Assembly: GCA_020831775.1 (NCBI GenBank)
Contig: JAFIFZ010000079.1
Span: 186,001 to 250,000, forward strand
DNA: 64,000 nucleotides
Reading direction: 5' to 3'
Source: Phycisphaerales bacterium
Lineage (GTDB): Bacteria > Planctomycetota > Phycisphaerae > Phycisphaerales > UBA1924
Below the pieces are notes generated by a model. It did not search any database. It saw nothing but the letters and a program-made list of their open reading frames with translations, and was not told where the DNA came from. The position numbers were made by a program, and so were the translations under genes. This document shows positions 30,312 to 37,667 of this stretch, piece by piece (position 1 is the first letter of the stretch; each line of letters begins with the position of its first letter).

Positions 30312-31349
30312 ATGGCCAAGACACTGCTGGTTACCGGGGGCGCGGGGTTCATCGGCGCCAACTTCGTCCGCTTCGCGCTCGCTAATCGGCCCGACCTGCG
30401 CATCATCAACTTCGATGTGCTGACCTACTCGGGCAACCTCGAGAACCTCGCCGGACTGGAGAGCGACGACCGCTACCGGTTCGTCAAGGGCGACATCCTC
30501 GACCCCGAGGCGCTGGACCCCCTGATGGAGGAGGCCGACGGCGTGATCCACATGGCCGCCGAGAGCCATGTCGACCGCTCGATCATGGACTCGGGCCCGT
30601 TCATCACCACCAATGTGCAGGGGACGCAGGTGGTGCTCGACGCCGCGAGACGGGCCAAGGGGGGCAAGGGCGTCGGTCGCTTCCTGTATGTTTCGACCGA
30701 CGAGGTCTACGGCTCGCTGCCTCTGGAGAACCCCGAGGTCCGCTTCACCGAGACCAGCCAGATCAAGCCCAGCAGCCCGTACGCCGCGAGCAAGACCGCC
30801 GGCGACCTGCTGAGCCTGGCGTATTACCACACCTTCGGCATGGATGTGGTGGTGACGCGGTGCTCGAACAACTTCGGGCCGTACCAGTTCCCCGAGAAGG
30901 TGATCCCGCTGTTCGTCACCAACCTGCTGCAGGGCAAGAAGGTGCCGCTGTACGGCGACGGGAAGAATGTCCGCGACTGGCTGCATGTCGACGACCATTG
31001 CGAGGCGATCCTCGCGGCGTTCGATCGCGGGCAGGCGGGGCGCGTGTACAACATCGGGGGCGACAACGAGCGATCCAACCTCGATCTGACCCACTCGATC
31101 CTCTCGATCATGGGGCACGGGGAGGAGATGATCGAGTTCGTGCAGGATCGCCCCGGTCACGACCGGCGCTACGCGATCGACGCCTCACGGATCGAGCAGG
31201 AGCTCGGGTGGAAGCCGACGCGTTCGGCGTGGCCCGAGGCGCTCGTCGAGACGATCGCCTGGTACCGCGACAACCAAGACTGGTGGAAGCGGGTCAAGAG
31301 TGGCGAGTACCTCGCGTACTACGAGAAGCAGTACGGGGCTTCGGCCTGA
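30312..31349 (+). CDS. rmlB: dTDP-glucose 4,6-dehydratase
   Basis: It converts dTDP-glucose to the 4-keto-6-deoxy sugar. The product is 345 aa. The start is the ATG at 30312, giving MAKTLLVTGGAGFIGANF, the NAD-binding loop. STDEVYGSLP, SSPYAASKTAGDLL (catalytic YxxxK) and NNFGPYQFPEK follow, then CSN...YGDGKNVRDWLHVDDH. The long frame upstream is rmlD's +1 shadow and is excluded. It closes the rml cluster, ahead of a bidirectional terminator. Confidence 0.96.
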   Translation: MAKTLLVTGGAGFIGANFVRFALANRPDLRIINFDVLTYSGNLENLAGLESDDRYRFVKGDILDPEALDPLMEEADGVIHMAAESHVDRSIMDSGPFITTNVQGTQVVLDAARRAKGGKGVGRFLYVSTDEVYGSLPLENPEVRFTETSQIKPSSPYAASKTAGDLLSLAYYHTFGMDVVVTRCSNNFGPYQFPEKVIPLFVTNLLQGKKVPLYGDGKNVRDWLHVDDHCEAILAAFDRGQAGRVYNIGGDNERSNLDLTHSILSIMGHGEEMIEFVQDRPGHDRRYAIDASRIEQELGWKPTRSAWPEALVETIAWYRDNQDWWKRVKSGEYLAYYEKQYGASA

Positions 31350-31446
31350 CGGCCGGGGTGCTGGGTGTGGGGCGCGGGGCGCTGGGGGAGGCAGCGGCCT
31401 TCGGCTGCAACTTGCCCGCCGCTGATGCACCATCGCGAAACAGACA

Positions 31447-31474
31447 CCGCCCGGACCTGCGAAGATCCGGGCGG
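31447..31474. terminator. bidirectional terminator between rmlB and the first thioester-like protein gene
   Basis: CCGCCCGGA (31447-31455) and TCCGGGCGG (31466-31474) form a nine-base stem with a ten-base loop. The plus tail is CTGTCTTGTCTG and the minus tail TGTCTGTTTCG. It lies between convergent genes (rmlB ends at 31349, the minus gene at 31525). Confidence 0.75.
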
Positions 31475-31524
31475 CTGTCTTGTCTGCACCGGCGGCGTTC
31501 CGCCGGGGAACGGGAGGTGTTGGG

Positions 31525-32253
31525 TTACGCCCGACGCCTGCGGAGTGCGACGAGGCCCATGAGGCCGGCCGCGGCGAGGCCGCCGCCCGAGGGCAGCGGG
31601 ATCAGGGTCAGCAGGTCCTGGTTGTCCCAGTCGGTGCCGTTGACGCTGCCGACATTCAGGACGCGGACGCTGGTGTTCTGCCATCCGTTGGAGGTGGCGG
31701 CATTGGCGGCGGCGATGAAGTCCTGCGCGAGCTGGTTGCTGTTGAGTTCGTTGACGAGGTTGGTGTTGCGGCTGCCGCTCTGGCCGGGCTGGCCGAACTG
31801 GCCCTGGAGGTTCCAGATCGCAAGCTGGAGGGCGGCGGACGATTCCACGCGGGTGGCGTTGGGGTCGTAGTCGTACCCGATGGAGGCGAGGCCGCCGCGG
31901 CGGAACTGGACATAGAGCCAGGCGGTGGTGTCCATGATGACACTGAAGCCGGGAGCGCCGGTGAGCACCTCGTCGTTGACCTGAGCGCGGAACTGGCCGT
32001 TGCTGATCGACTGATTCAGCTCGACACAGAAGGTCTGAAACGAGTTAGACCCGATGTCGGAAGCGAGGCCGGTCTCGCCGATGCCTCCGCCCGAGACGCG
32101 GCTGACGGTGAACTCACCGCCGCCGACATTGGGGGCGACGATGATGTTCTGGTGGTATCCAGACACCCTGTTGACCTGAATGATTGAGTTCGCGAGCGAA
32201 CTCGAGGAGACTGCTGCGGTCGCGGCGGCGGCGACAATCCATGCATTTTTCAT
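31525..32253 (-). CDS. secreted thioester-domain-like protein with exosortase-type C-terminal signal (1)
   Basis: The 242-aa product starts at an ATG with GGAGAG upstream; an Ala-rich signal peptide ends near SSSLANS. The body is homologous to the three following proteins. SFQTFCVELNQ places Cys76 and ALQLAIWNLQ places Gln143. The FCxE and QxAIW pair matches the motifs that form the internal Cys-Gln thioester of Gram-positive adhesin domains; AWLYVQF lies between them. The tail is IPLPSGGGLAAAG, a hydrophobic run and RRRR, a PEP-CTERM-like exosortase signal. The exosortase gene lies 14 kb upstream on the same strand. Thioester formation is inferred from motifs only. Confidence 0.85.
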   Translation of the reverse strand: MKNAWIVAAAATAAVSSSSLANSIIQVNRVSGYHQNIIVAPNVGGGEFTVSRVSGGGIGETGLASDIGSNSFQTFCVELNQSISNGQFRAQVNDEVLTGAPGFSVIMDTTAWLYVQFRRGGLASIGYDYDPNATRVESSAALQLAIWNLQGQFGQPGQSGSRNTNLVNELNSNQLAQDFIAAANAATSNGWQNTSVRVLNVGSVNGTDWDNQDLLTLIPLPSGGGLAAAGLMGLVALRRRRA

Positions 32254-32645
32254 TTCTATCTCTCCTGCGTTTCTTATCACGCGTCTGTGCGTGATGTATC
32301 CGGAAGCTGGGGGCGACGACTCCGAGGCCGTGCTTCCGGCCCTCTCGTTCTTGCAAACCTGATGTGTGCTTGCAGTAGTGTGCACCCACTGATCCGCCTT
32401 GTCCAGCGTTTGGTTGCAACAAGGATGAAATCCGATCAACAATGCGTCTCGCGGCATCCCATAAGCAAAGATAACCCCGAACCGACATTGGTTCTCGAAC
32501 CTTGTTGGTTTGTTATCAGCAACTCAGCAACAGCCGCCGTGTTCGCTCTGCTGTTGCTGTGATGAGTATCGCCCGCCGGGTGCTGGCAGACACTCGGGCG
32601 CTTTGCGAGGTTTTCGGGCCGCCGGTTCTCGGGCGCATGAAAATA
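32254..32645. other. intergenic region with a 5' UTR hairpin
   Basis: This region, about 390 bases before the next terminator, holds no supported gene. ATCACGC (32276-32282) pairs with GCGTGAT (32289-32295) just upstream of the ribosome-binding site of the preceding minus-strand gene. The remainder should contain its promoter; no clear boxes were seen. Confidence 0.4.
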
Positions 32646-32667
32646 CCGCCCGGCCTGGGCCGGGCGG
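32646..32667 (-). terminator. rho-independent terminator of thioester-like protein gene 2
   Basis: CCGCCCGGC (32646-32654) and GCCGGGCGG (32659-32667) form a strong stem with a four-base loop. On the minus strand it is followed by TATTTTCATGC, 38 bases past the stop codon. Confidence 0.8.
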
Positions 32668-32705
32668 CTGTTCGAGGTTCTTGGACCAACGCTTCCGCGT
32701 CGCGA

Positions 32706-33425
32706 TCAGGCGCGACGACGCCGGACAGCGGCGAGGCCGAGAAGGCCGGCCGCGGCCAGCCCGCCGCCGGTGGGCAGCGGGATGAGGGTCAGCAGGTCTT
32801 GGTTGCCCCAAGGATCCTCGCCGGTGCCCGAGCCCAGATTGAGAGCTCGCACCCTCGTCTGCGAGAAGTCCGCGTCAGCAAAAGCGCCATCGAGCCCGGC
32901 GAAACTGCCGGCGCCCAGTGCATTGTTGGCAGCGATGACGAAGGAATTGTTTGCATTGTAGGTGATCTGGTTCTGGAACATCCAGATCGCGTCCTGCAGG
33001 GCCATGGCGGAAGCCTGACGACCGCTGCCGGGGTTGTAGTCGTATCCGTCCGCAGCCAAAGCTCCCGTGCGGAACCGCTCGTACAGCCAAGCGGTCCCCG
33101 CAGCGAGAGTCTGGCGACCTGCAAGACCGCTGTTACCGGGCTGTCCGTCGATAACCACGGTGTTGATCTGGGCGGCGTATGTTGCGCCGAAACTCAGGTT
33201 CTCGTTGACCTCCAAGCAGAAGGACTGAAAGGAATTCGCGACAGAAGGGCGGTCGGATGAGGTTCCGATCACTCCGGCATTACCGGACTGAACGATGACG
33301 GTGAACTCGCCGCCATTGCCTCCACGGTAATCCGTGTTGTTCGCTCCGATCCTGATCTCTGTCGCCAGCGCGCTCGAAGCGACCGCGACCGCGGCAGCCG
33401 CCGCAACCATCCATGCTCTCTTCAT
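32706..33425 (-). CDS. secreted thioester-domain-like protein with exosortase-type C-terminal signal (2)
   Basis: The 239-aa product starts at an ATG at 33425; the signal peptide ends near SSALATE. It is the most diverged of the four paralogues. SFQSFCLEVNE gives Cys70 and ALQDAIWMFQ gives Gln144; TAWLYERF lies between. The region after Gln has NNSFVIAANNALGAG instead of the neighbours' sequence. The tail is IPLPTGGGLAAAG followed by a hydrophobic stretch and RRRR. A hairpin lies upstream of its ribosome-binding site. Anchoring and thioester function are inferred as for the others. Confidence 0.85.
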   Translation of the reverse strand: MKRAWMVAAAAAVAVASSALATEIRIGANNTDYRGGNGGEFTVIVQSGNAGVIGTSSDRPSVANSFQSFCLEVNENLSFGATYAAQINTVVIDGQPGNSGLAGRQTLAAGTAWLYERFRTGALAADGYDYNPGSGRQASAMALQDAIWMFQNQITYNANNSFVIAANNALGAGSFAGLDGAFADADFSQTRVRALNLGSGTGEDPWGNQDLLTLIPLPTGGGLAAAGLLGLAAVRRRRA

Positions 33426-33713
33426 GACGATCTCTCCCATTCCGGCCCTTCTCGTGAAAGGGCTTGTCCAAACTTCGGTCCACCCGGCCACGGCAAACTC
33501 TGCACGTGAATACCGAGTGCCCGTTCGCCGCAGAACTCTCTAAATTCGGCATTTGCGGCTCGGGCCGAGTGTAGTGACAGCGCGGTCGCGGAAGCCAGAG
33601 TGAATGCGGAAGAACCTGCAAAGACAGGCCGAGGTGTGACCGATAACCGTGTTCCGAGCGGTTCTCGGACTCGCACCCCGCCCGGGCGCCGCCCCCCGGG
33701 CGGGCACGAAAAA
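33426..33713. other. intergenic region upstream of thioester-like protein gene 2
   Basis: No gene is supported. A hairpin GCCCTT/AAGGGC (33445-33450, 33458-33463) lies in the presumed 5' UTR of the gene starting at 33425. A second GC-rich inverted repeat CCCGCCCGGG/CCCGGGCGGG (33677-33686, 33695-33704) lies directly behind the terminator of the next gene and may add to it. Confidence 0.4.
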
Positions 33714-33735
33714 GCCCGGGCCATGCGGCCCGGGC
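33714..33735 (-). terminator. rho-independent terminator of thioester-like protein gene 3
   Basis: GCCCGGGCC (33714-33722) and GGCCCGGGC (33727-33735) form a nine-base stem with a four-base loop; the minus-strand tail is TTTTTCGTG. It lies 29 bases past the stop codon. Confidence 0.9.
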
Positions 33736-33764
33736 AGGGGTAGTTCAGAATGTTTGCTCGCGTC

Positions 33765-34517
33765 TTAGGCGCGACGCCTGCGGAGGGCGACGAGGCCGAG
33801 GAGTCCGGCCGCCGCGAGCCCGCCGCCGGAGGGCAGCGGGATGAGGGTCAGCAGGTCCTGGTTCTGCCAGTTGCCGCCATTGGGGGTGGGCCCGACATTG
33901 AGGGCACGCACCCGGTTGCCGGTGTAGGGGTCGAAGGCGTTGCTACCGAACATGCCGTCAACCAGATCAAAGAAGTCCTGCGCATCCTGATTGTTGTTGA
34001 ACTCGGTCCAGAGGAGGCTATTGCGGGTGGTGTTCCCGCCGGCCCAAACGGTGGGATCATCGAACTGGCCCTGGAGGAACCAGATGGCGAGCTGGAGCGA
34101 GCTGGCCGACGACGCACGGCCGGCGCCGACGGTGTAGTTGTAGCCGGTGAGGTTGCCGCCGCGGAACTGGTTGTAGAGCCACGCCGTGCCCTGCGAAACA
34201 AAGGCAACGCCGGGCGAACCAGTGATGATGGTGGTGTTGATCTGGACGGCGTAGTCGCGAGCGCCGGATCCAAGGAACTGGTCCAGTTCGAGGCAGAAGG
34301 TCTGGAAGGAGTTGTTGTTGATGTCGGACCCGAGGCCACGAAGCCCGGCGCCGGTGCCGGTGACGGTGAACTCACCGCCGCCGATCGTGTTGTTCGTGCC
34401 GGGGATCCGGCTCTCGTGATAGCCGCTGACGCGACCGATGTTGACGATAGTCGCGGCCAGCGAACTGCTGGTCACGGCTGCTGCGGCTGCTGCAGCGACG
34501 ATCCATGAAAGTTTCAT
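33765..34517 (-). CDS. secreted thioester-domain-like protein with exosortase-type C-terminal signal (3)
   Basis: The 250-aa product starts MKLSWIVAAAAAAAVTSSSL, a signal peptide. It is very similar to protein 4: SGYHESRIPGTNNTIGGGEF here against SGYHESRMPGTENTVGGGEF there. SFQTFCLELDQ gives Cys75 and SLQLAIWFLQ gives Gln142. A segment QDAQDFFDLVDGMF lies before the tail QDLLTLIPLPSGGGLAAAG, hydrophobic run and RRRR. GAG/GGA-rich ribosome-binding sequence (GGGAGGATT) precedes the ATG. It lies in the left copy of the tandem duplication; presumably exported by Sec and processed by the exosortase. Confidence 0.88.
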   Translation of the reverse strand: MKLSWIVAAAAAAAVTSSSLAATIVNIGRVSGYHESRIPGTNNTIGGGEFTVTGTGAGLRGLGSDINNNSFQTFCLELDQFLGSGARDYAVQINTTIITGSPGVAFVSQGTAWLYNQFRGGNLTGYNYTVGAGRASSASSLQLAIWFLQGQFDDPTVWAGGNTTRNSLLWTEFNNNQDAQDFFDLVDGMFGSNAFDPYTGNRVRALNVGPTPNGGNWQNQDLLTLIPLPSGGGLAAAGLLGLVALRRRRA

Positions 34518-34694
34518 ATCAAATCCTCCCGAGCGTGATGTGCCGCGAGCAGACAGCTGCGGCCGTTCTGGAACTGCTGTACGCCTATTCGCAAGGCGTT
34601 TGTACTCTTCGCGTCCTTGCCCGATAAAGACTCTCTCGCGTCCGTGCGAAAGCCCGGCCTTCCGAGGTTCCCCCCGGTGGAGCGGGCTGAAGTC

Positions 34695-35183
34695 TTAAGA
34701 GTCGGATCTGACCCGGCGTGCTCCGATCAAGCCGAGGCCGACGATCGCCATCAGCCCACCGGCAGGCAGCGGAATCACGACGAAGGGGGTCAACCGATCG
34801 CCCTTGTCGAGGCTTGGCGAACGCCCGATGGCCGGGTAGCTCAACGAGTTGCCATCGGCAACGGGGGTGACCGACTCGGAAACGTCGAACCCGAACCTCA
34901 ACTGTTCGATGGGCGGATCGGTGTTCCTGTCGCCGAAGGTCGGCGTGAACAGCCCGCCAGCGGAGTCGAATGCCGACTCGGAACTGCCGATCGACGCATC
35001 GCCGCCACCGGGGCGGGGCGCATGGACCAACTCCGCGGCAGTTCGCTCGAAGTCGGATCCTGAAAGACGACCTTGTTCGGCGCCAAACGAGATGGGCGAG
35101 GCCGATGCAGCCGAAACCGCGAACAAGCAGAAAACGGTGCTTGTCAGTGTAATGTTGCGAAAAATGTAGGACACTTCAGCCAT
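34695..35183 (-). CDS. short secreted protein with exosortase-type C-terminal signal (a)
   Basis: The 162-aa product has a signal peptide (STVFCLFAVSAASASP). The mature part is small, hydrophilic and Gly/Asp/Pro-rich, with FTPTFGDRNTDPPIEQLRF, and no known domain. The C-terminus VIPLPAGGLMAIVGLGLIGA followed by RRVRSDS is a complete variant PEP-CTERM tail (motif, hydrophobic stretch, basic end). It lies 177 bases upstream of thioester-like protein 3 on the same strand, in the left duplication copy. Its paralogue lies at 36981-37460. Function unknown. Confidence 0.8.
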   Translation of the reverse strand: MAEVSYIFRNITLTSTVFCLFAVSAASASPISFGAEQGRLSGSDFERTAAELVHAPRPGGGDASIGSSESAFDSAGGLFTPTFGDRNTDPPIEQLRFGFDVSESVTPVADGNSLSYPAIGRSPSLDKGDRLTPFVVIPLPAGGLMAIVGLGLIGARRVRSDS

Positions 35184-35390
35184 GGTGCGAGCCCCTGCTT
35201 TCGGTAGCGTGATTCACGCAAAACCACGCCCTGTCAGGGGCAAGTATAACCGTGCCAGGGACTCACGCAAGTAAAAAATCCATCTGATTTTTTTGAGCGG
35301 TCGGCTATTGACCTGCACGCGATCCGGATTTTATCGGTGTTGAGTGTTGTGACCCGGTCAGTTCGCTGGAAATTTATAGGATTTTGATTG

Positions 35391-35590
35391 GATTGTTCGC
35401 GGCTGAGCAGCCCGCGGAACTGGGCAGACTGGGCGGACGTGAGGACGGACCTGCCTTCGAGACTCTGCAGCGCCGACTTTGGCTACCTCGGGTTCACCGA
35501 TCTCATGGTATTTTTGGGTATTGTCATGCGTGTGCGAGCCGTGGTGCAGTCCGGACGCAGGACAGATTCAAGCACCTCTCGAACCGAAGT
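35391..35590 (-). pseudogene. truncated, decayed copy of the TPR gene 3' end
   Basis: These bases align with 37666-37865, the last about 65 codons of the TPR gene, with 48 of 60 identities in the best block. The equivalent of the stop codon has changed and single-base indels break the frame. It is a non-coding relic that marks the right edge of the left duplication copy, next to the IS3 remnant. Confidence 0.85.
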
Positions 35591-35597
35591 GCTCTAG

Positions 35598-35944
35598 CGC
35601 CTTGGTGGCAGAGAGCGGACGCTGCTGCATTGGCTCAATCAGTTTCCGCGGATGGGCGATGAGCAGATCAAGCGGCTCCGGGCCATCGAAGAAGAGAACC
35701 CGCGGCAGAAGATGGCTCTCGCCGATCTCGCCATGGACAGCCAGATCATCGAGGAGTGCTCGAGAGTGAAGACTGCGCCCGCCAGCATCGAGAGGGCGTA
35801 ACTCGGGTGGTACGCCCACTGGGCGTTTGCGGCGTCGTGCAGGTATGCGCTTCCGCTCGGGCTCGCCTTGCTCGTCCTCGCTCTGGCCCCTGCCTGCATC
35901 GAAGAATAGATGACTTGGCTGCTCTGACTGAAACTGGTGCATGA
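35598..35944 (+). pseudogene. IS3-family transposase remnant (orfA end, orfB start)
   Basis: In one plus frame (35598-35801) lies the C-terminal part of an IS3-type OrfA: RTLLHWLNQFPRMGDEQIKR then LRAIEEENPRQKMALADLAM, ending at a TAA. Family members have the same leucine-zipper pattern (RLKELEEENxRLKKLVADLxLD). No start or upstream HTH is left. The -1 frame (35756-35944) continues with VTRVVRPLGVCGVVQV and RRIDDLAAL, which resembles the start of OrfB; IS3 elements join these frames by -1 frameshifting. No terminal repeats or DDE residues remain. Confidence 0.75.
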
Positions 35945-35976
35945 AGCCCGGGCAGGTCAGGGCGGGCACGAAAAAA

Positions 35977-35996
35977 CCCGGGCCTTGCGGCCCGGG
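35977..35996 (-). terminator. rho-independent terminator of thioester-like protein gene 4
   Basis: CCCGGGCC (35977-35984) and GGCCCGGG (35989-35996) with a four-base loop, followed on the minus strand by TTTTTTCGTGCC, 30 bases past the stop codon. It is the duplicate of the terminator at 33714. Confidence 0.92.
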
Positions 35997-36026
35997 CGAG
36001 AGTTACTCAGGATGTCTGCCGGCGTC

Positions 36027-36788
36027 TTAGGCGCGGCGCCTGCGGAGGGCGACGAGGCCGAGCAGGCCGGCCGCCGCAAGACCGCCACCGGAGGGCAGCG
36101 GGATGAGGGTCAGCACATCCTGGTTGTTCCAACTGCCGCCGTCCGGGGTAGGCCCGACATTGAGCACACGCACACGGCCGCCAGCGTAGGGGTCGAATGC
36201 GTCCGTGACAGCGGCCTGGGCCGCGGCAACGAAGTGTCGCGCATCGCTGTTGGGCCCGTTGTACTCAGCCCAGAGAAGCTCGTTGCGGCCCGGCCTGGGG
36301 CTCGTTCCCCAGTTAGCCGGATCGTCGAACTGGCCTTGGAGGAACCAGATGGCGAGTTGCAGCGAGCTGGCCGACGATGCACGGTCGGCGCCGACGGTGT
36401 AGTCGTAGCCGTTCGAGACCAAGGCGCCCGAGCGGAACTGCCCGTACAGCCACGCGGTCCCCTGAGAGACAAAGTTCACGCCGGGGGACCCGGAGCGGAC
36501 GGTCGTGTCAATCTGGACGGCATAGTCGTTCGTGCCGGAAGCCAGGAACTGGTCCAACTCGAGACAGAAGGTCTGGAACGAGTTGCTGTTGATGTCGGAT
36601 CCGAGGCCGCGGAGACCAGCGCCACCGCCCGTGACGGTGAACTCACCGCCGCCGACGGTGTTCTCGGTGCCGGGCATCCGGCTCTCGTGATAGCCGCTGA
36701 CGCGACCGATGCTGACAATAGTCGCGGCCAGCGAACTGCTGGTCACAGCTGCTGCGGCTGTCGCAGCGATGATCGTTGAAAGTTTCAT
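36027..36788 (-). CDS. secreted thioester-domain-like protein with exosortase-type C-terminal signal (4)
   Basis: The 253-aa product starts at an ATG at 36788 with GGAGGATT upstream (upstream in-frame Met rejected, no ribosome-binding site). The signal peptide ends near SSSLAAT. SFQTFCLELDQ gives Cys75 and SLQLAIWFLQ gives Gln144, with TAWLYGQF between. A 7-base hairpin GCCGCGG/CCGCGGC lies in the leader (36811-36832). The tail is VLTLIPLPSGGGLAAAG, a hydrophobic run and RRRR. It is the closest relative of protein 3 and lies in the right duplication copy. Confidence 0.88.
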   Translation of the reverse strand: MKLSTIIAATAAAAVTSSSLAATIVSIGRVSGYHESRMPGTENTVGGGEFTVTGGGAGLRGLGSDINSNSFQTFCLELDQFLASGTNDYAVQIDTTVRSGSPGVNFVSQGTAWLYGQFRSGALVSNGYDYTVGADRASSASSLQLAIWFLQGQFDDPANWGTSPRPGRNELLWAEYNGPNSDARHFVAAAQAAVTDAFDPYAGGRVRVLNVGPTPDGGSWNNQDVLTLIPLPSGGGLAAAGLLGLVALRRRRA

Positions 36789-36980
36789 GTCAATCCTCCT
36801 GTTGGTGTATGCCGCGGGTAGATGGCCGCGGCCCGTTCTAGGTCTGTCGTTCGCCTGTCCCAAGGCAAATGCATGCACTCACTGCGTCCTTGCCCGATAA
36901 AAACTCTCGCGCGTCTGTGCGCAGGCCCGGGCTCCCATGGGACTCCACGGGGCGGAAGGGCTGAAGTCTCAAGAAACTGG

Positions 36981-37460
36981 TCAGACCCGGTGTGCTCCGA
37001 TCAAGCCGGGCTCAACGATCGCCAGCAGCCCTCCCTTTGACAGGGGGACCACGGCGAGCGGGGTCAACCGGTCGGCGTGATCGAGGATTGGTGCTCGCCC
37101 GATGGCGGGGAAGCTTGACGAGTTGCCGTTGGAAACGGGCGAGTTCGACCCGGTGAGATCGAAAGTGAACCTGAGCATCTCGATGGGCGGGGTGTTGTTT
37201 CTGTCGCCGAAGGTCGGCGTGAACAGCCCGCCAGCGAAGTCGAATGCCAGTTCCAAACCGCCGATTGACGAGTCGCCGTCACCGGGGCGGGGCGCGAGGA
37301 CCAACTCAGCGGCAATTCGCTCAAAGTCGGATCCCGAGCGATGATTCTGTTCGGCGGCGAACGCGATCGGTGAAGCCGAAGCAGCCGAAGCAGCTATCAA
37401 ACCGAAGGCAGCACTCGATAGGGCAATGTTTCCGAAGTAGTAGCAGAACGACGCTGTCAT
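36981..37460 (-). CDS. short secreted protein with degenerate exosortase-type tail (b)
   Basis: The 159-aa paralogue of protein (a) has a signal peptide (AAFGLIAASAASASP) and the same body (FTPTFGDRNNTPPIEMLRF). Its tail has changed to VVPLSKGGLLAIVEPGLIGA then HRV and stop: the Pro after Leu is lost, a Lys enters the motif, a Pro breaks the hydrophobic stretch, and the basic end has been cut from RRVRSDS to HRV. It may no longer be a good exosortase substrate, or may be secreted free. It lies just downstream of the TPR gene's stop on the same strand. Confidence 0.7.
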   Translation of the reverse strand: MTASFCYYFGNIALSSAAFGLIAASAASASPIAFAAEQNHRSGSDFERIAAELVLAPRPGDGDSSIGGLELAFDFAGGLFTPTFGDRNNTPPIEMLRFTFDLTGSNSPVSNGNSSSFPAIGRAPILDHADRLTPLAVVPLSKGGLLAIVEPGLIGAHRV

Positions 37461-37667
37461 AACTCAAACCCTTATCTGGCGGCATGGTTCGCACAAAACC
37501 ACACCGTTTCAAGGGTAAGTATAACCGCGTTTGGGACGAACGCAAGCAAAATGGTCGCGCTATCCCTTGGACCGGTGGCCTACTGCCGTGCAACCGATCC
37601 AGATTTTATCGGTATTGAGTGCTGGGACAGGATCAGCCCGCAGGCTTTTAATCGTTTTTTGTTTGGG

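Larger units (their letters stand above)
33701..35590. repeat. left copy of a roughly 1.9-kb tandem segmental duplication
   Basis: This segment (terminator, thioester-like protein 3, short exosortase-signal protein, their intergenic gaps and the 3' end of the TPR gene) matches 35963-37865 in the same order and strand, offset about 2.26-2.29 kb. Matching extends through non-coding DNA, for example TTGCCCGATAAA near 34618 and 36890 and CAAGTATAACCG near 35240 and 37516. Over the TPR piece, 48 of 60 bases agree between 35401-35460 and 37676-37735. The drift suggests an old duplication. Confidence 0.88.
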
